Shown here piece after piece: positions 32,208-40,558 of a stretch of 46,166 nucleotides of DNA (position 1 is its first letter; the number at the start of each line of letters is the position of its first letter). Origin of the DNA: a virus. Where the stretch lies: the IMG/VR virus record IMGVR_UViG_3300037491_000056, positions 1 to 46,166 of that record, one strand, 5' to 3'. The position numbers and the translations under genes are program-made. The notes beneath the pieces are model-generated. The model searched no databases, was not told where the DNA came from, and worked only from the letters and a program-made list of their open reading frames with translations.

Positions 32208-34052
32208 ATGGCGGATACTTACACCTCGACCCTCGGCACCATCGTGATGGGCATCGGGGGCGACAACAACACCTGGGGCACGAATCTCAACAACGGCGTC
32301 TTCCAGATCCTCGAGGACGCGATCGCCAACCCGACGACCATCGCGGTCGGCACCGGCGGCACCACCGATCTGTCGGGCTCGCCGCCGCCCGCGGGACCGA
32401 GCCAGGTTCGGTTCGCCCAGCTCGTCATCACCGGCGGTCCGCTCACCTCCAACGCGACCATCATCGTCCCGGCGCTCAACAAGAGCTGGATCGTCATCAA
32501 CGATGTGACCCTGAACGGGTTCAGCGTGTTCATGAAGACGCCGGGCGGAACCCCGGCGCTGATCCCGACCAACGTCACCTCCCAGGTCATCTGCGGCACG
32601 CAGGTCAACGTCGGCCCCTTCAACTGGGGGCAGGTGCAGATGCCGGACGGCACGGCGGCCGCGCCGAGCTACAGCTTCGGTAACGAGACCGGCTCCGGCT
32701 GGCGCCGCGCCGGCACCCAGGACATGCGCCTGTCGATCGCCGGCGCCGACGTGCTGCAGGTGACCGGGCCTGGGGCGGGCACGCCGAGCGTCGTCAACGT
32801 GCTCTCGCCGAACGCGTTGGAGGTCAACGGCGTCTCCGTCATCCAGGCGTGGGTTGCGGCCGGCGGCACCGCCGACGCCATCACCGCGACCTTCAACCCG
32901 GCGGTCACCGCGCTCACCGACGGGCTCATTGTCGGCGTGCGCGCCGGCGCTGCGAACGCCACGACGACGCCCACCTTCGCGCCGAACGGGCTGACCGCCC
33001 ACACGATCACCAAATCGGGCGGCACCGCGCTGGTGCCCGGCGACATCGCCGGCGCGCTCGCCGAACTGCTGCTGCGCTATAACCTGGCGAACACGCGTTG
33101 GGAGCTGCTCAATCCCGTCTATCCGGTGCAGCCGGCCGCCGTCCCGCCGCAGGGGCGCCTGACGCTCGTGAGCGGCACGCCGGTGATGAACGCCGACGCG
33201 ATCGGCGCGACGGCGGTCTATTACACGCCGTCCGACGCCGGGAATCTCTGCCCGGTCTACAACGGCAGCGTCTTCATCAACGAAGCGTTCTCCGAGCAGA
33301 CGCTCACCTTGGTGAGCAATCACCTCGCGAGCACGATCTACGACGTGTTCGCCTTCTTGAACGCCGGCGCATTCACGATCGGCACCGGGCCGGCGTGGGC
33401 GAACTCGGCCGCGGGTGCCGGCTCGCGCGGCACCGGCGCCGGCACGACCCAGCTCGCACGCGTCGGCGGCCTCCTCACCAACGCGGTGCAGATCACCGCG
33501 CGCAACGGATCGACCACCTATACGGTCCCGGCCAACCAAGGCACTTATCTCGGCTCGATCTTCATCGACGCCGCCGCCGGACAGGTCACCTGCCACTTCG
33601 GTTTCGGCACGTCGCGCAAGTTCGGGGTGTGGAACGCGTTCAACCGCGCGCCGATCGCGCTGCGCGCCGGGGCCGCTGGCACCGTCTCGATCCCGCAGCA
33701 ATCCAGCCTCGGCATTTGGGCCGCGAACGTCAGCAACACGGTGTTCACCGGCCTCGCCGAGGAGATGTTCGACAACAGCGCGCTGCTGAGCGGAGCGAAT
33801 GTCAACAATTCAAGTGCTGGACCTTCCAGTGCGGTTGGATGGAACGCGACGAACGCTGCATCGGGCTTCGGTGGACAGGGTGTGGCCGCCGCCGGCGGCA
33901 ATGCGCTGTCCTGCACGATGACGGCACGTTACGTCGCGCCACCGGCGCTCGGCATCAATACGGCGAATGGTCTTGCGAACGTCCCGGCCGGTGGCTGGAA
34001 CACGCAATCAGGCGAACTCGGCAACTTGCTGGTCTCCGCTTGGCGGGGATAA
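32208..34052 (+). CDS. Tail fibre-like phage protein
   Basis: A 614-residue protein starting MADTYTSTLGTIVMGIGGDN. The N-terminus (NNTWGTNLNNGVFQILEDAI) has the WGxxLN-type pattern of tail-fibre attachment domains. It is otherwise rich in Thr/Ala/Gly/Asn with repeating beta segments: IIVPALNKSWIVINDVTLNG, then NPAVTALTDGLIVGVRAGAA, GLTAHTITKSGGTALVP. It is probably a host-range fibre or spike. Its last about 120 nt are read through on the other strand by a methyltransferase gene (33929-34750), which indicates cargo landed right at its end. AGGATCCCCC precedes the ATG. Confidence 0.7.
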   Translation: MADTYTSTLGTIVMGIGGDNNTWGTNLNNGVFQILEDAIANPTTIAVGTGGTTDLSGSPPPAGPSQVRFAQLVITGGPLTSNATIIVPALNKSWIVINDVTLNGFSVFMKTPGGTPALIPTNVTSQVICGTQVNVGPFNWGQVQMPDGTAAAPSYSFGNETGSGWRRAGTQDMRLSIAGADVLQVTGPGAGTPSVVNVLSPNALEVNGVSVIQAWVAAGGTADAITATFNPAVTALTDGLIVGVRAGAANATTTPTFAPNGLTAHTITKSGGTALVPGDIAGALAELLLRYNLANTRWELLNPVYPVQPAAVPPQGRLTLVSGTPVMNADAIGATAVYYTPSDAGNLCPVYNGSVFINEAFSEQTLTLVSNHLASTIYDVFAFLNAGAFTIGTGPAWANSAAGAGSRGTGAGTTQLARVGGLLTNAVQITARNGSTTYTVPANQGTYLGSIFIDAAAGQVTCHFGFGTSRKFGVWNAFNRAPIALRAGAAGTVSIPQQSSLGIWAANVSNTVFTGLAEEMFDNSALLSGANVNNSSAGPSSAVGWNATNAASGFGGQGVAAAGGNALSCTMTARYVAPPALGINTANGLANVPAGGWNTQSGELGNLLVSAWRG

Positions 34053-34750
34053 GACCACCAAGATCGGGGCCACCACGAGCGAGCTTGAGGCAGCGCCGCA
34101 TTCCTAAACAGCACGTCATAAGCAAAGACTTCGACGATCTCAAATTCTGGGAGCAGGGCGCAAATCTCGGATAGGCCGATCTGCCCGTCGTAGTCACCGC
34201 TCTCCAAACATTCGGTGTAAAAAAAACGGGTGCGCTTGAGCGTCTCGGCAGCGCCCCTTATGAGGTCCTCTTCGGCACCCTGGACATCGGCCCAGATCAA
34301 ATCGATCGCGTCGATGTTTCGCGCCACATCGTCGAGACGAACGACCTGAATCGTGATCTCGCGGTCGAAGGTCATCCACGGATACGCGGTGATGACCCCG
34401 GTCGGCTTGCGGATCGATCCGGAGGCGTCCCAATCGTCGCCCGTATAACCAGGAGGGCGCCCGCTGCACTGGTGAAAGGTGGCCTGCCCGCCGCGGTCGG
34501 CAACCGCGCATTCGAGGAGCGTCACATCGCGCAGTTCGGCTCGTGCGCGGAACTTCGCAATGGCCCGCGGCTCCGGCTCGAACGCCAGGATGCGCGCACG
34601 AGGAAACAATCGTCGAAAGCCGACTGTCGTGCTGCCGTCATGCGCGCCCACTTCGATGATGGTAGGCCGGCGGGGCAGAAGGCTCTTGAACTCGGGGAGC
34701 GGCTTACCGTCTCGATACGCGCTCCGCAGGGATTGGACGAGGTTCGCCAT
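33929..34750 (-). CDS. FkbM-type methyltransferase with a C-terminus antisense to the fibre gene
   Basis: A 273-residue protein from ATG 34750 (MANLVQSLRSAYRDG). Rossmann motif IIEVGAHDGSTTVGFRRLFP (about 31-50), an acidic strand LAFEPEP and a later IDLIWADVQGAEEDL (about 148-162) mark a SAM-dependent methyltransferase of the FkbM type, usually acting on sugars or small metabolites. The family part ends near residue 225; the last about 45 residues (ARSWWPRSWWSYPRQ...) are encoded by the reverse strand of the fibre gene's end, so the original stop has been lost. It sits head-to-tail with a second FkbM gene. It may decorate glycans, even fibre-related ones, but that is inference. Confidence 0.75.
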   Translation of the reverse strand: MANLVQSLRSAYRDGKPLPEFKSLLPRRPTIIEVGAHDGSTTVGFRRLFPRARILAFEPEPRAIAKFRARAELRDVTLLECAVADRGGQATFHQCSGRPPGYTGDDWDASGSIRKPTGVITAYPWMTFDREITIQVVRLDDVARNIDAIDLIWADVQGAEEDLIRGAAETLKRTRFFYTECLESGDYDGQIGLSEICALLPEFEIVEVFAYDVLFRNAALPQARSWWPRSWWSYPRQAETSKLPSSPDCVFQPPAGTFARPFAVLMPSAGGAT

Positions 34751-34812
34751 GCCCGTCACCCGTACCGCAACCAAGGTTTGAGGTCCAATCGCTGATCAAC
34801 ACCAAGAGCGGC

Positions 34813-35532
34813 CTACCGCGGGCGCTCCATCAATGCGAATAAGGCGTTGTACGTGGTTCGGACAATCGGCTCGTAACCCCAGCCACCGAGCAGGGCAAGG
34901 AAATCAGCGGGCGGCCGGCACAACTCTACGCAGATTACGAATGGCCTGAAGCGATCAAAATCGATGCTGGCGACAATCTCGTAATCTAGCCCCTCTGTGT
35001 CGATCGAGATGAAATGCGGGGTCGTGCCGGAAAGGGCGATGACATCGTTGATCGGCATCAGCGGAATTTCAATACGATCGGCAATCGGCCCCGACCAGGT
35101 CTGATCACGTGAGGAGATCAAGCTATTAAAGAGGCGGTTCTCATACCGGCAGAGCGTACCGGACCGCTTATTATCGAAAGCAATCCCGGCTTGGATGACT
35201 AGATCGCGCGGGCGCTTGGCTCGGAGCTTCCTGACCTGATCAGGGTCAGGTTCGACCAAAACGCCGCTCGCGCCCCAGCGATACATTAGAAAGGTGTTAC
35301 TGAGCTGACAGGGGTGACCGGCACCGACATCTAGGTAGCGGATGTCCTGTTTGCGAAGACCGAAATGGTCACAGAGCCAGGAAAGCGCGATCGCATCTTC
35401 GCCGTCCGCCGAGAATACGATGCGGCCATGCTCGTCTTTCCTTGAAAGCTCGTAGCCAAGGGCACCAATCGCCGACATGACAAATCGCCGCGCCGGCCGG
35501 CTGATGTCGCGGATCTTCTGCGTCACGCCCAT
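34813..35532 (-). CDS. FkbM-type methyltransferase
   Basis: A 239-residue protein from ATG 35532 (MGVTQKIRDISRPARR). The SAM-binding region IRYLDVGAGHPCQLSNTFLM (about 64-83), then VLVEPDPD and PHFISIDTEGLDYEIVASID (about 171-190) are typical of FkbM. A close upstream frame MVAIVLTGM might be used instead. Its leader is similar to that of the neighbouring FkbM gene (GGTTGCG...ACGGGCATGG), so the two may have arisen by duplication or travel together. Both read against the phage genes and are cargo. The substrate is unknown. Confidence 0.75.
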   Translation of the reverse strand: MGVTQKIRDISRPARRFVMSAIGALGYELSRKDEHGRIVFSADGEDAIALSWLCDHFGLRKQDIRYLDVGAGHPCQLSNTFLMYRWGASGVLVEPDPDQVRKLRAKRPRDLVIQAGIAFDNKRSGTLCRYENRLFNSLISSRDQTWSGPIADRIEIPLMPINDVIALSGTTPHFISIDTEGLDYEIVASIDFDRFRPFVICVELCRPPADFLALLGGWGYEPIVRTTYNALFALMERPR

Positions 35533-35573
35533 GCCCGTGAGCACTATCGCAACCATGCCGTGAAGTCGAATCG

Positions 35574-37406
35574 ATGGCGCAGCCGATCCCCCTTCCCATC
35601 ACCCCGCCGCCGGGCGTGGTGGTCACCGAGACCGGCAAGACGGCGGCGGGGCGGTGGACCGCGTGCGACGCCATCCACTTCGTGCGCGGCATGCCGCAGA
35701 AGATCGGCGGCTGGGTGCGCCAGACCGCGACCCCGACCTCCGGCCAGCCGCGTGCCAGCCACGCCTGGCGCGACAACCAGGCGAACGAGTTCATCGCCGT
35801 CGGCACCTATCGCAAGCTCTACGTCTACGACACGAACCTGGCGCAGAACGACGTGACCCCGTTCCGCCGCACCTCGGCGGGGCTGGCCGGCGGCGCGGCG
35901 CTCACCAACCCGTTCACCACCAACACGACCGCGGGGACGCAGTCGCAAGTCTCCGTCGCCGACACCGGCCACGGCGTGGGCGTGGGCGACACGGTGATCT
36001 TCACTTCGGTCGGCTCGGGCGTCGGCGGGCTCACCGCGGGCCAGCTCACCGGGACCTTCCTGGTGCTCTCGGTCACCGACGCCAACCATTACGTGTTCGA
36101 CTGCGGGGTCGCCGCCACCTCGGCCGCGACCGGCGGCGGCACGGTGCAATACCAATACGAGATCACGGTCGGCACCGAGCTCGGCAGCCAGGGCACCGGC
36201 TTCGGCGTCGGGCCCTACGGCTCGAGCACCTACGGCTCGCCGCGCTCCGGCTCCTCGATCTTCTTCGAGCCGCGGGTGTGGTCGTTCGACCACTTCGGCC
36301 AGCTCCTGCTCGCGACCTACAACACCGGCGCGATCTACCTGTTCGACCCCACGCAAGCGCAACCGTGGCCGCGCGCCGCGCTCGCCTCGGCGGACGCCGA
36401 GGCGCCGACCACCTGCCGGTTCATGTTCGTGACGCAGGAGCGCTTCGTCGTCGCACTCCTGACCGGCATGGTGATCCAGTGGTGCTCGCAGGGCGATTAC
36501 ACCACCTGGACGCCGACCGCGCAGAACACGGCGAACTCGCGCACGCTCACGGTCGGCACCAAGCTCGTCGCCGGCCGCGTGCTCGGGCCGTTCCTCTCGC
36601 TCATCTGGTCGGACGCCGCGGCGTACCTGATGCAATGGACCGGCAGCCTCTACGTCTACAACACCTCGATCCTCGCGACCGAGTGCGGGCTGATCTCGCC
36701 CGGCGCCGCGGTGACCGTCAACGGCATCGCCTATTGGATGGGGTTCGACAATTTCTTCATGTACGACGGCTCGGTGCACCCGATCTACAACGTCGAGGAT
36801 ATCCGCAAGGCGGTGTTCGATGCGGTCGACAAGCTGATCGGCACCTACCAGTGCCACGCCATATACGTGCCGAAGTACAACCGCATCGACTTCCACTATA
36901 CGACGAGCGGCAATGCCAACCCGACGCTCTTGGCGCGCTACCACATCAACGACCAGTGCTGGGCGCCGGGCACGGCCGGCGGCACCCGCTGCTCGGGCAC
37001 CCACTTCCAGCAGGGCGACACGCGGGTGATCGCCTTCGACGTCGACGGCTACGGCTACCAGCACGACAACGGCAACGACGCCAACGGTGTTGCTTTGCCG
37101 TGGAACCTCACCTTGGCGCCGTTCGCCCTCGATAAGTCGCTCTCGGTGTGCGAGATCGACGGCATCGAGAGCGATTTCAAGGACCAGGCCGGGACCATCA
37201 CCTTCACGTTGTCGACCTACGACCGCCTGGGCGACGCCGCGCCGGAGGACAGCGAGACCGAGACCGTCTCGCCCGGCGACCAGCTCATCGACTGGCATTC
37301 CTCCGGCCGCTACCTCAGCCTGTCGATCTCGTCCGCCGCGCTCGGCTCATACTTCCGCTGGGGCGTGCCGCAGGCCTACGTCAAGCCGCTGGGGCTGCGG
37401 CGGTAG
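35574..37406 (+). CDS. P22-gp10-like tail stabilisation / tubular protein
   Basis: A 610-residue protein starting MAQPIPLPITPPPGVVVTET. It has the pattern of P22 gp10/T7 gp12-type tail hub proteins: repeated beta-propeller-like stretches (FEPRVWSFDHFGQLLLATYN, about 236-255), later LLARYHINDQCWAPGTAGGT and YGYQHDNGNDANG. A beta insert at about 113-195 (NPFTTNTTAGTQSQ, LVLSVTDANHYVFDCG) resembles the insert of the gp4-like gene and may be a shared FCCH-like module. No enzymatic motif. The gene follows the FkbM pair and ends on the TAG of repeat R2. The order gp4, fibre, gp10-like is as in P22-like phages. Confidence 0.75.
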   Translation: MAQPIPLPITPPPGVVVTETGKTAAGRWTACDAIHFVRGMPQKIGGWVRQTATPTSGQPRASHAWRDNQANEFIAVGTYRKLYVYDTNLAQNDVTPFRRTSAGLAGGAALTNPFTTNTTAGTQSQVSVADTGHGVGVGDTVIFTSVGSGVGGLTAGQLTGTFLVLSVTDANHYVFDCGVAATSAATGGGTVQYQYEITVGTELGSQGTGFGVGPYGSSTYGSPRSGSSIFFEPRVWSFDHFGQLLLATYNTGAIYLFDPTQAQPWPRAALASADAEAPTTCRFMFVTQERFVVALLTGMVIQWCSQGDYTTWTPTAQNTANSRTLTVGTKLVAGRVLGPFLSLIWSDAAAYLMQWTGSLYVYNTSILATECGLISPGAAVTVNGIAYWMGFDNFFMYDGSVHPIYNVEDIRKAVFDAVDKLIGTYQCHAIYVPKYNRIDFHYTTSGNANPTLLARYHINDQCWAPGTAGGTRCSGTHFQQGDTRVIAFDVDGYGYQHDNGNDANGVALPWNLTLAPFALDKSLSVCEIDGIESDFKDQAGTITFTLSTYDRLGDAAPEDSETETVSPGDQLIDWHSSGRYLSLSISSAALGSYFRWGVPQAYVKPLGLRR

Positions 37407-37519
37407 GGCGCATTAGCGGCCGATCGGCCGCGTAATGCGCCGCAAGCGATCCGTCGTCGAGCGCAGTCCGCGACGGATCGCCAGAAAACGGCGCAATACG
37501 CTGCGCTATTGCGCCCTAC
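37403..37519. repeat. R2 repeat; supplies stop of 35574 gene
   Basis: Starts GTAGGGCGCATTAGCGGCCG, ends TATTGCGCCCTAC, with an extra GATCCGTC/GACGGATC stem in the middle. The TAG at 37404-37406 is the upstream gene's stop. R1 follows directly. Confidence 0.85.
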
Positions 37520-37621
37520 GAATAGCGGATAGCGAATAGCGAATAGAAAGAAGCGCAGCGCGCCCGCTTCACTATTCGCTACTCGCTATTCGCTACTCAC
37601 TGCTCACTACTCGCTATTCGC
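37519..37621. repeat. R1 hairpin repeat between tail gene and bacterial block
   Basis: GAATAGCGGATAGCGAATAG on the left and ACTATTCGCTACTCGCTATT on the right, with a central AAAGAAGCGCAGCGCGCCCG. It is fused to the end of R2. Confidence 0.85.
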
Positions 37622-37627
37622 TCCCTC

Positions 37628-38089
37628 TCAACACCGCGTCACCGTCACCTTGACGACGCCGCCGCTTTCGCCCGGCACGTCGTAGCCGTGCGACTGGCAG
37701 CCGATGTGGTCGGCGGACGCGGGCGCTGGCGGGGCGAACACCGCTGCAGGTTCCGGCGCGCCGATCGCCCCGGTGACGTCGCTCGGAACGTAGGCGGCGC
37801 CGGCGTCGGAGAACGGATAGGCCGCGCCCGCGCCGTTGCCGTTATGCAGCGCGAACCGGTGGAAATTCCAGCGGTGGAAACGCCACGCGAACCGTGCCGG
37901 CCAGCGCCGCGCAAAGCCGTGCCCGAAGTGGGGCGCGATGCGATGCGGAAAACCGAACACCGGGCCGACGTGAAGGCCGCCGCCGAACCCGTGGCCGCCG
38001 CCGCGCGCGAGCGCGCCGGCCGGAACGATAAGCATGCCGGCCAGCACGGCGACGGCAGCGCGGTGCGAGAACGCCTTCCTCTTGTTCAT
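37628..38089 (-). CDS. Secreted Gly/His-rich protein
   Basis: A 153-residue protein starting MNKRKAFSHRAAVAVLAGML, a typical signal peptide with possible cleavage near 28-29 (ALA). The mature part starts glycine/histidine/phenylalanine-rich (RGGGHGFGGGLHVGPVFGFP) and has two cysteines near the C-terminus (CQSHGYDVPGESGGVVKVTV, then a terminal RC). The pattern is common in small secreted Bradyrhizobium-like proteins. It is minus-strand and bacterial. Metal binding by the histidines is conceivable. Confidence 0.6.
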   Translation of the reverse strand: MNKRKAFSHRAAVAVLAGMLIVPAGALARGGGHGFGGGLHVGPVFGFPHRIAPHFGHGFARRWPARFAWRFHRWNFHRFALHNGNGAGAAYPFSDAGAAYVPSDVTGAIGAPEPAAVFAPPAPASADHIGCQSHGYDVPGESGGVVKVTVTRC

Positions 38090-38620
38090 ACCGGTATTCC
38101 TTTGCAGCAGAGGACAGACGACAGCGGATGGAAGGAGACCCGCGCGGCCTGGCGTCTGTCCTTGGTCCGTCCTCTGTCGTCGGTTATCCGTTCATCTTTC
38201 ATTTACCTTGTCCGGTTGCCGCAGGGGTGTCCAGGCGTTCCCGGCCTCCCGAGCGCACCTCCCATCCGCATAGTTAATGCGGGCGCGGAACCGGGCGATT
38301 TCGCCCGCCTGCGCGCCTGATACCCGGTGGCAGGTTCCCTTGCGTCAATTAGTCTAAGTTGTCGCGACCGCCGCGCGCGCGGCTCGCGGGATTTCTACTC
38401 AATTCATATGCGTTATGCCGCGCTTCCGTTCCCGGAACCCTCGATTGATAAAAACGCTCGTGCAGGGCAAGCGCCCCCGTATTATTGCGCGCTCGTTACT
38501 GCCGCGGACATGTGCTATCGGAGGCGTCTGTTTCCGCTCGCATGAGTCGGGAAGGCGCGTCCGGATGGCGTTCCGGCCGCGGCAAAACAACAGGTTGTGG
38601 CAACAAGAGGGATGCTTTCG
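38090..38620. other. Leader region of the XRE gene with a hairpin repeat
   Basis: A palindrome at about 38107-38185 (AGAGGACAGACGACAGCGG with CGTCCTCTGTCGTCGG) resembles the GACATC-type inverted repeats inside the gene at 30641. The rest, to 38620, has no strong gene. A 46-residue plus-strand frame near 38408 is not convincing. GAGGG at 38607 precedes the ATG at 38621. Confidence 0.5.
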
Positions 38621-39091
38621 ATGGCGGCCGAAGCACGAGATCCACGGAGACCCGACAACGTCGACGTCGAGGTCGGACGATTGGTGCGCGTTCAACGCAT
38701 TGCGCGCGGCCTGTCGCAAACCGAGCTCGGAAACCAGATCGGCGTCACGTTCCAGCAGGTGCAGAAATACGAGAGCGGGGCCAACCGCATTTCCATGGGG
38801 CGGCTGACGCGCATCGGGCGCACGCTCGGCGTGCAGGTGACGTACCTGTTGGGGGCGAACAGGAAGGCGGCGCCGGCGGCCGCGGTCAATCCGAAGGATC
38901 AGGCCAAATTTTCCGAGGCGGTGGGCATGCTCGGCCGCATCGGCGCCTTGCGGCTGCTCAAGGCGTTTTCCGCCATTCCCAACAAGCCCGCGGGCCTGCG
39001 CGAGAGCATCGTGCAAATGGTCGAGGGCGCCGCGACGGCGGCGTCTCGCAACGGGGGGACGCGGCGGGGCAGGAAAAGAAGGACTCAGTAA
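38621..39091 (+). CDS. XRE-family DNA-binding regulator
   Basis: A 156-residue protein from ATG 38621 (MAAEARDPRRPDNV). Residues about 18-72 form an HTH_XRE domain: VGRLVRVQRIARGLSQTELG, then NQIGVTFQQVQKYESGANRI, with the usual Q-V-Q-K-Y-E-S-G signature. The C-terminal half is helical (FSEAVGMLGRIGALRLLKAF) and ends in a basic tail. Regulators of this form are very common in Rhizobiales. It could be a phage-type repressor, but its surroundings (secreted protein, coiled-coil protein, RTX gene) suggest a host regulator. Confidence 0.8.
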   Translation: MAAEARDPRRPDNVDVEVGRLVRVQRIARGLSQTELGNQIGVTFQQVQKYESGANRISMGRLTRIGRTLGVQVTYLLGANRKAAPAAAVNPKDQAKFSEAVGMLGRIGALRLLKAFSAIPNKPAGLRESIVQMVEGAATAASRNGGTRRGRKRRTQ

Positions 39092-39131
39092 TCAGTGACC
39101 GGTTATCAGATCGGAAATTACACGCATACTT

Positions 39132-39177
39132 CTGATCACTGATCACTGATCACTGATCACTGATCACTGATCACTGG
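39132..39177. repeat. Tandem 7-nt repeat CTGATCA
   Basis: Six or more tandem copies of CTGATCA directly follow a related sequence (ATCAGTGACCGGTTATCAG, 39096-39114). It ends at the stop of the 39178 gene. Related CTGATCC units occur at 16188-16205. No spacer structure, so it is not a CRISPR array. Confidence 0.85.
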
Positions 39178-39693
39178 CTATGCGGCCGCCGACCGTGCCT
39201 GCGCCTCGCGCAGCAGCTTGGTGCGGATCGCGTGCTCGATGTTCCTGAGCGCGGCTTCCGCGTCGACCGCCCGCGCCTCGGCCGCTTGCGCCCGGGTCGC
39301 GGCGGCAAACGCCTCCGCTTCCGCGGCGGCAACCCGCCCTTCCGCGCGTTTGAGCGCCTCGACCGCCTCCTGCAGCCGCGCGGCGGTTTCATTCATCGCC
39401 TCGCGGCGCGCGGTCTCCGCCGACTCGACGCGGGCTTCCGCCGCGTGCAGCTTCTCGATGGCGCTGCGCACGAGCGACTTCGCGCGCGCTTCGGTATCGT
39501 TGGCGCGATCCTCGATGTCGGTGATGGCCTCGGCCGCCTGATAGACAAGCTCGAGCGCGGCGGCGCCGCGGCCGCGCGCGGCGCCCGGGGCCGGGCGATC
39601 CAGGTTCACCACCTTCCCGGGCGCCTCGGCGGCCGAGCCGGCGAGATGCTCGCGCATGTGCCCGCGCAGCCAGTGGGTGGGGTCCTGCGACAT
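39178..39693 (-). CDS. Alanine-rich coiled-coil protein
   Basis: A 171-residue protein from ATG 39693 (MSQDPTHWLRGHMREH); AAAGGTTCGACCG is just upstream. From about residue 50 to the end it is a continuous charged/alanine coiled coil (ARAKSLVRSAIEKLHAAEAR and more). Such proteins are common in rhizobial genomes and may be structural or membrane-associated. No signal peptide and no phage-type motif. Its stop abuts the CTGATCA tandem repeat. Confidence 0.6.
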   Translation of the reverse strand: MSQDPTHWLRGHMREHLAGSAAEAPGKVVNLDRPAPGAARGRGAAALELVYQAAEAITDIEDRANDTEARAKSLVRSAIEKLHAAEARVESAETARREAMNETAARLQEAVEALKRAEGRVAAAEAEAFAAATRAQAAEARAVDAEAALRNIEHAIRTKLLREAQARSAAA

Positions 39694-40558
39694 CGGTCGA
39701 ACCTTTCGAAAGCGTAAAGACCGCCGATATTTACCAACAGATGGTGAACGGGCTGTTAACGGGGGCGCCGCTCAGCCTCTCGGTTCCCCTCCCCCCGCGC
39801 GCGAAGCGCGTGGGTCAGGGGTGGGGGCAAAGGCAGGATAGAGGCAGCGGCCTCTAGCGTATGTTCCGGCGAAGTGGGTCCCGGTTCGCCGATAAGAACC
39901 TGCGCCAATCAATACTTTCTAGAGCATGTCCCGATTCCGAAGGAACGAAAGATGCTCTGGCGTGTGAGGGAGACGGGACGGCTGGCCCCGCGATGCGCGG
40001 CGAGTTCAGCCACGACGTCCGCAATAGGCAGGATACCGGACGCAACGCGGACATGGGGGCCGGCATCCGAAGCCCTTCACAACAACGGACATTGAGTGCG
40101 TCCGGCCGCTCGCACGGCCCAGAAAATTGAGCCCGATCAATGAGCGATTCCCGGTAGCCAGGCAGCCCCTGCGCCTCCTGCGGCGAGAGCATGCGGTGGA
40201 TGTCGTCGGGCCGCAGCAGCGCTACGCACCGGGCGTCGTACCCTCTCGGTGAACATCAAAGGTCAATCGATCGGCGTACCGCCCGGTAGAACTTTGCCCG
40301 GCACGTCTCAGAATGACCCATAACAGTGCCCATCAGTGCGCAGGCACGATTGGCCGAACCGCGCAAAAGATGCCATCGGAAGTTCGGTGCATTTCATTTC
40401 GCAGTTGAATTAGCGAATGTTTCGATACCTTCGGAATATTCACGGATAGTCCGCTCAAGCGATTGACGACCTTGATCGCCTGAGGGCACTATTTTGGACG
40501 CTCGGCCGGCCATCGTCGGAGCGAGTTTTTCGATAAAACAACTGAGGAAGCAACCTTA
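39694..40558. other. Gene-poor stretch with repeats and a possible gene remnant
   Basis: Contains a G/C-rich palindrome (about 39785-39815), a sequence resembling the 15722 repeat (TTCCGGCGAAGTGGGTCCCG at 39862), and a minus-strand frame near 40150-40260 whose peptide (LLRPDDIHRMLSPQEAQGLP) looks gene-like but lacks a good start and continues poorly. No other gene is supported. The AT-rich 40380-40558 contains the leader of the next gene and may hold its promoter. Confidence 0.45.

Noticed and set aside
35544-37298. Minus-strand open frame of 584 codons opposite the gp10-like gene
   Set aside because: Antisense shadow of a GC-rich gene, no motif or ribosome site.
38408-38545. Small 46-codon gene before the XRE gene
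   Set aside because: No clear ribosome site or motif; cannot be separated from chance.
39132-39177. Tandem CTGATCA array as a CRISPR array
   Set aside because: Units are contiguous with no spacers and no cas genes.
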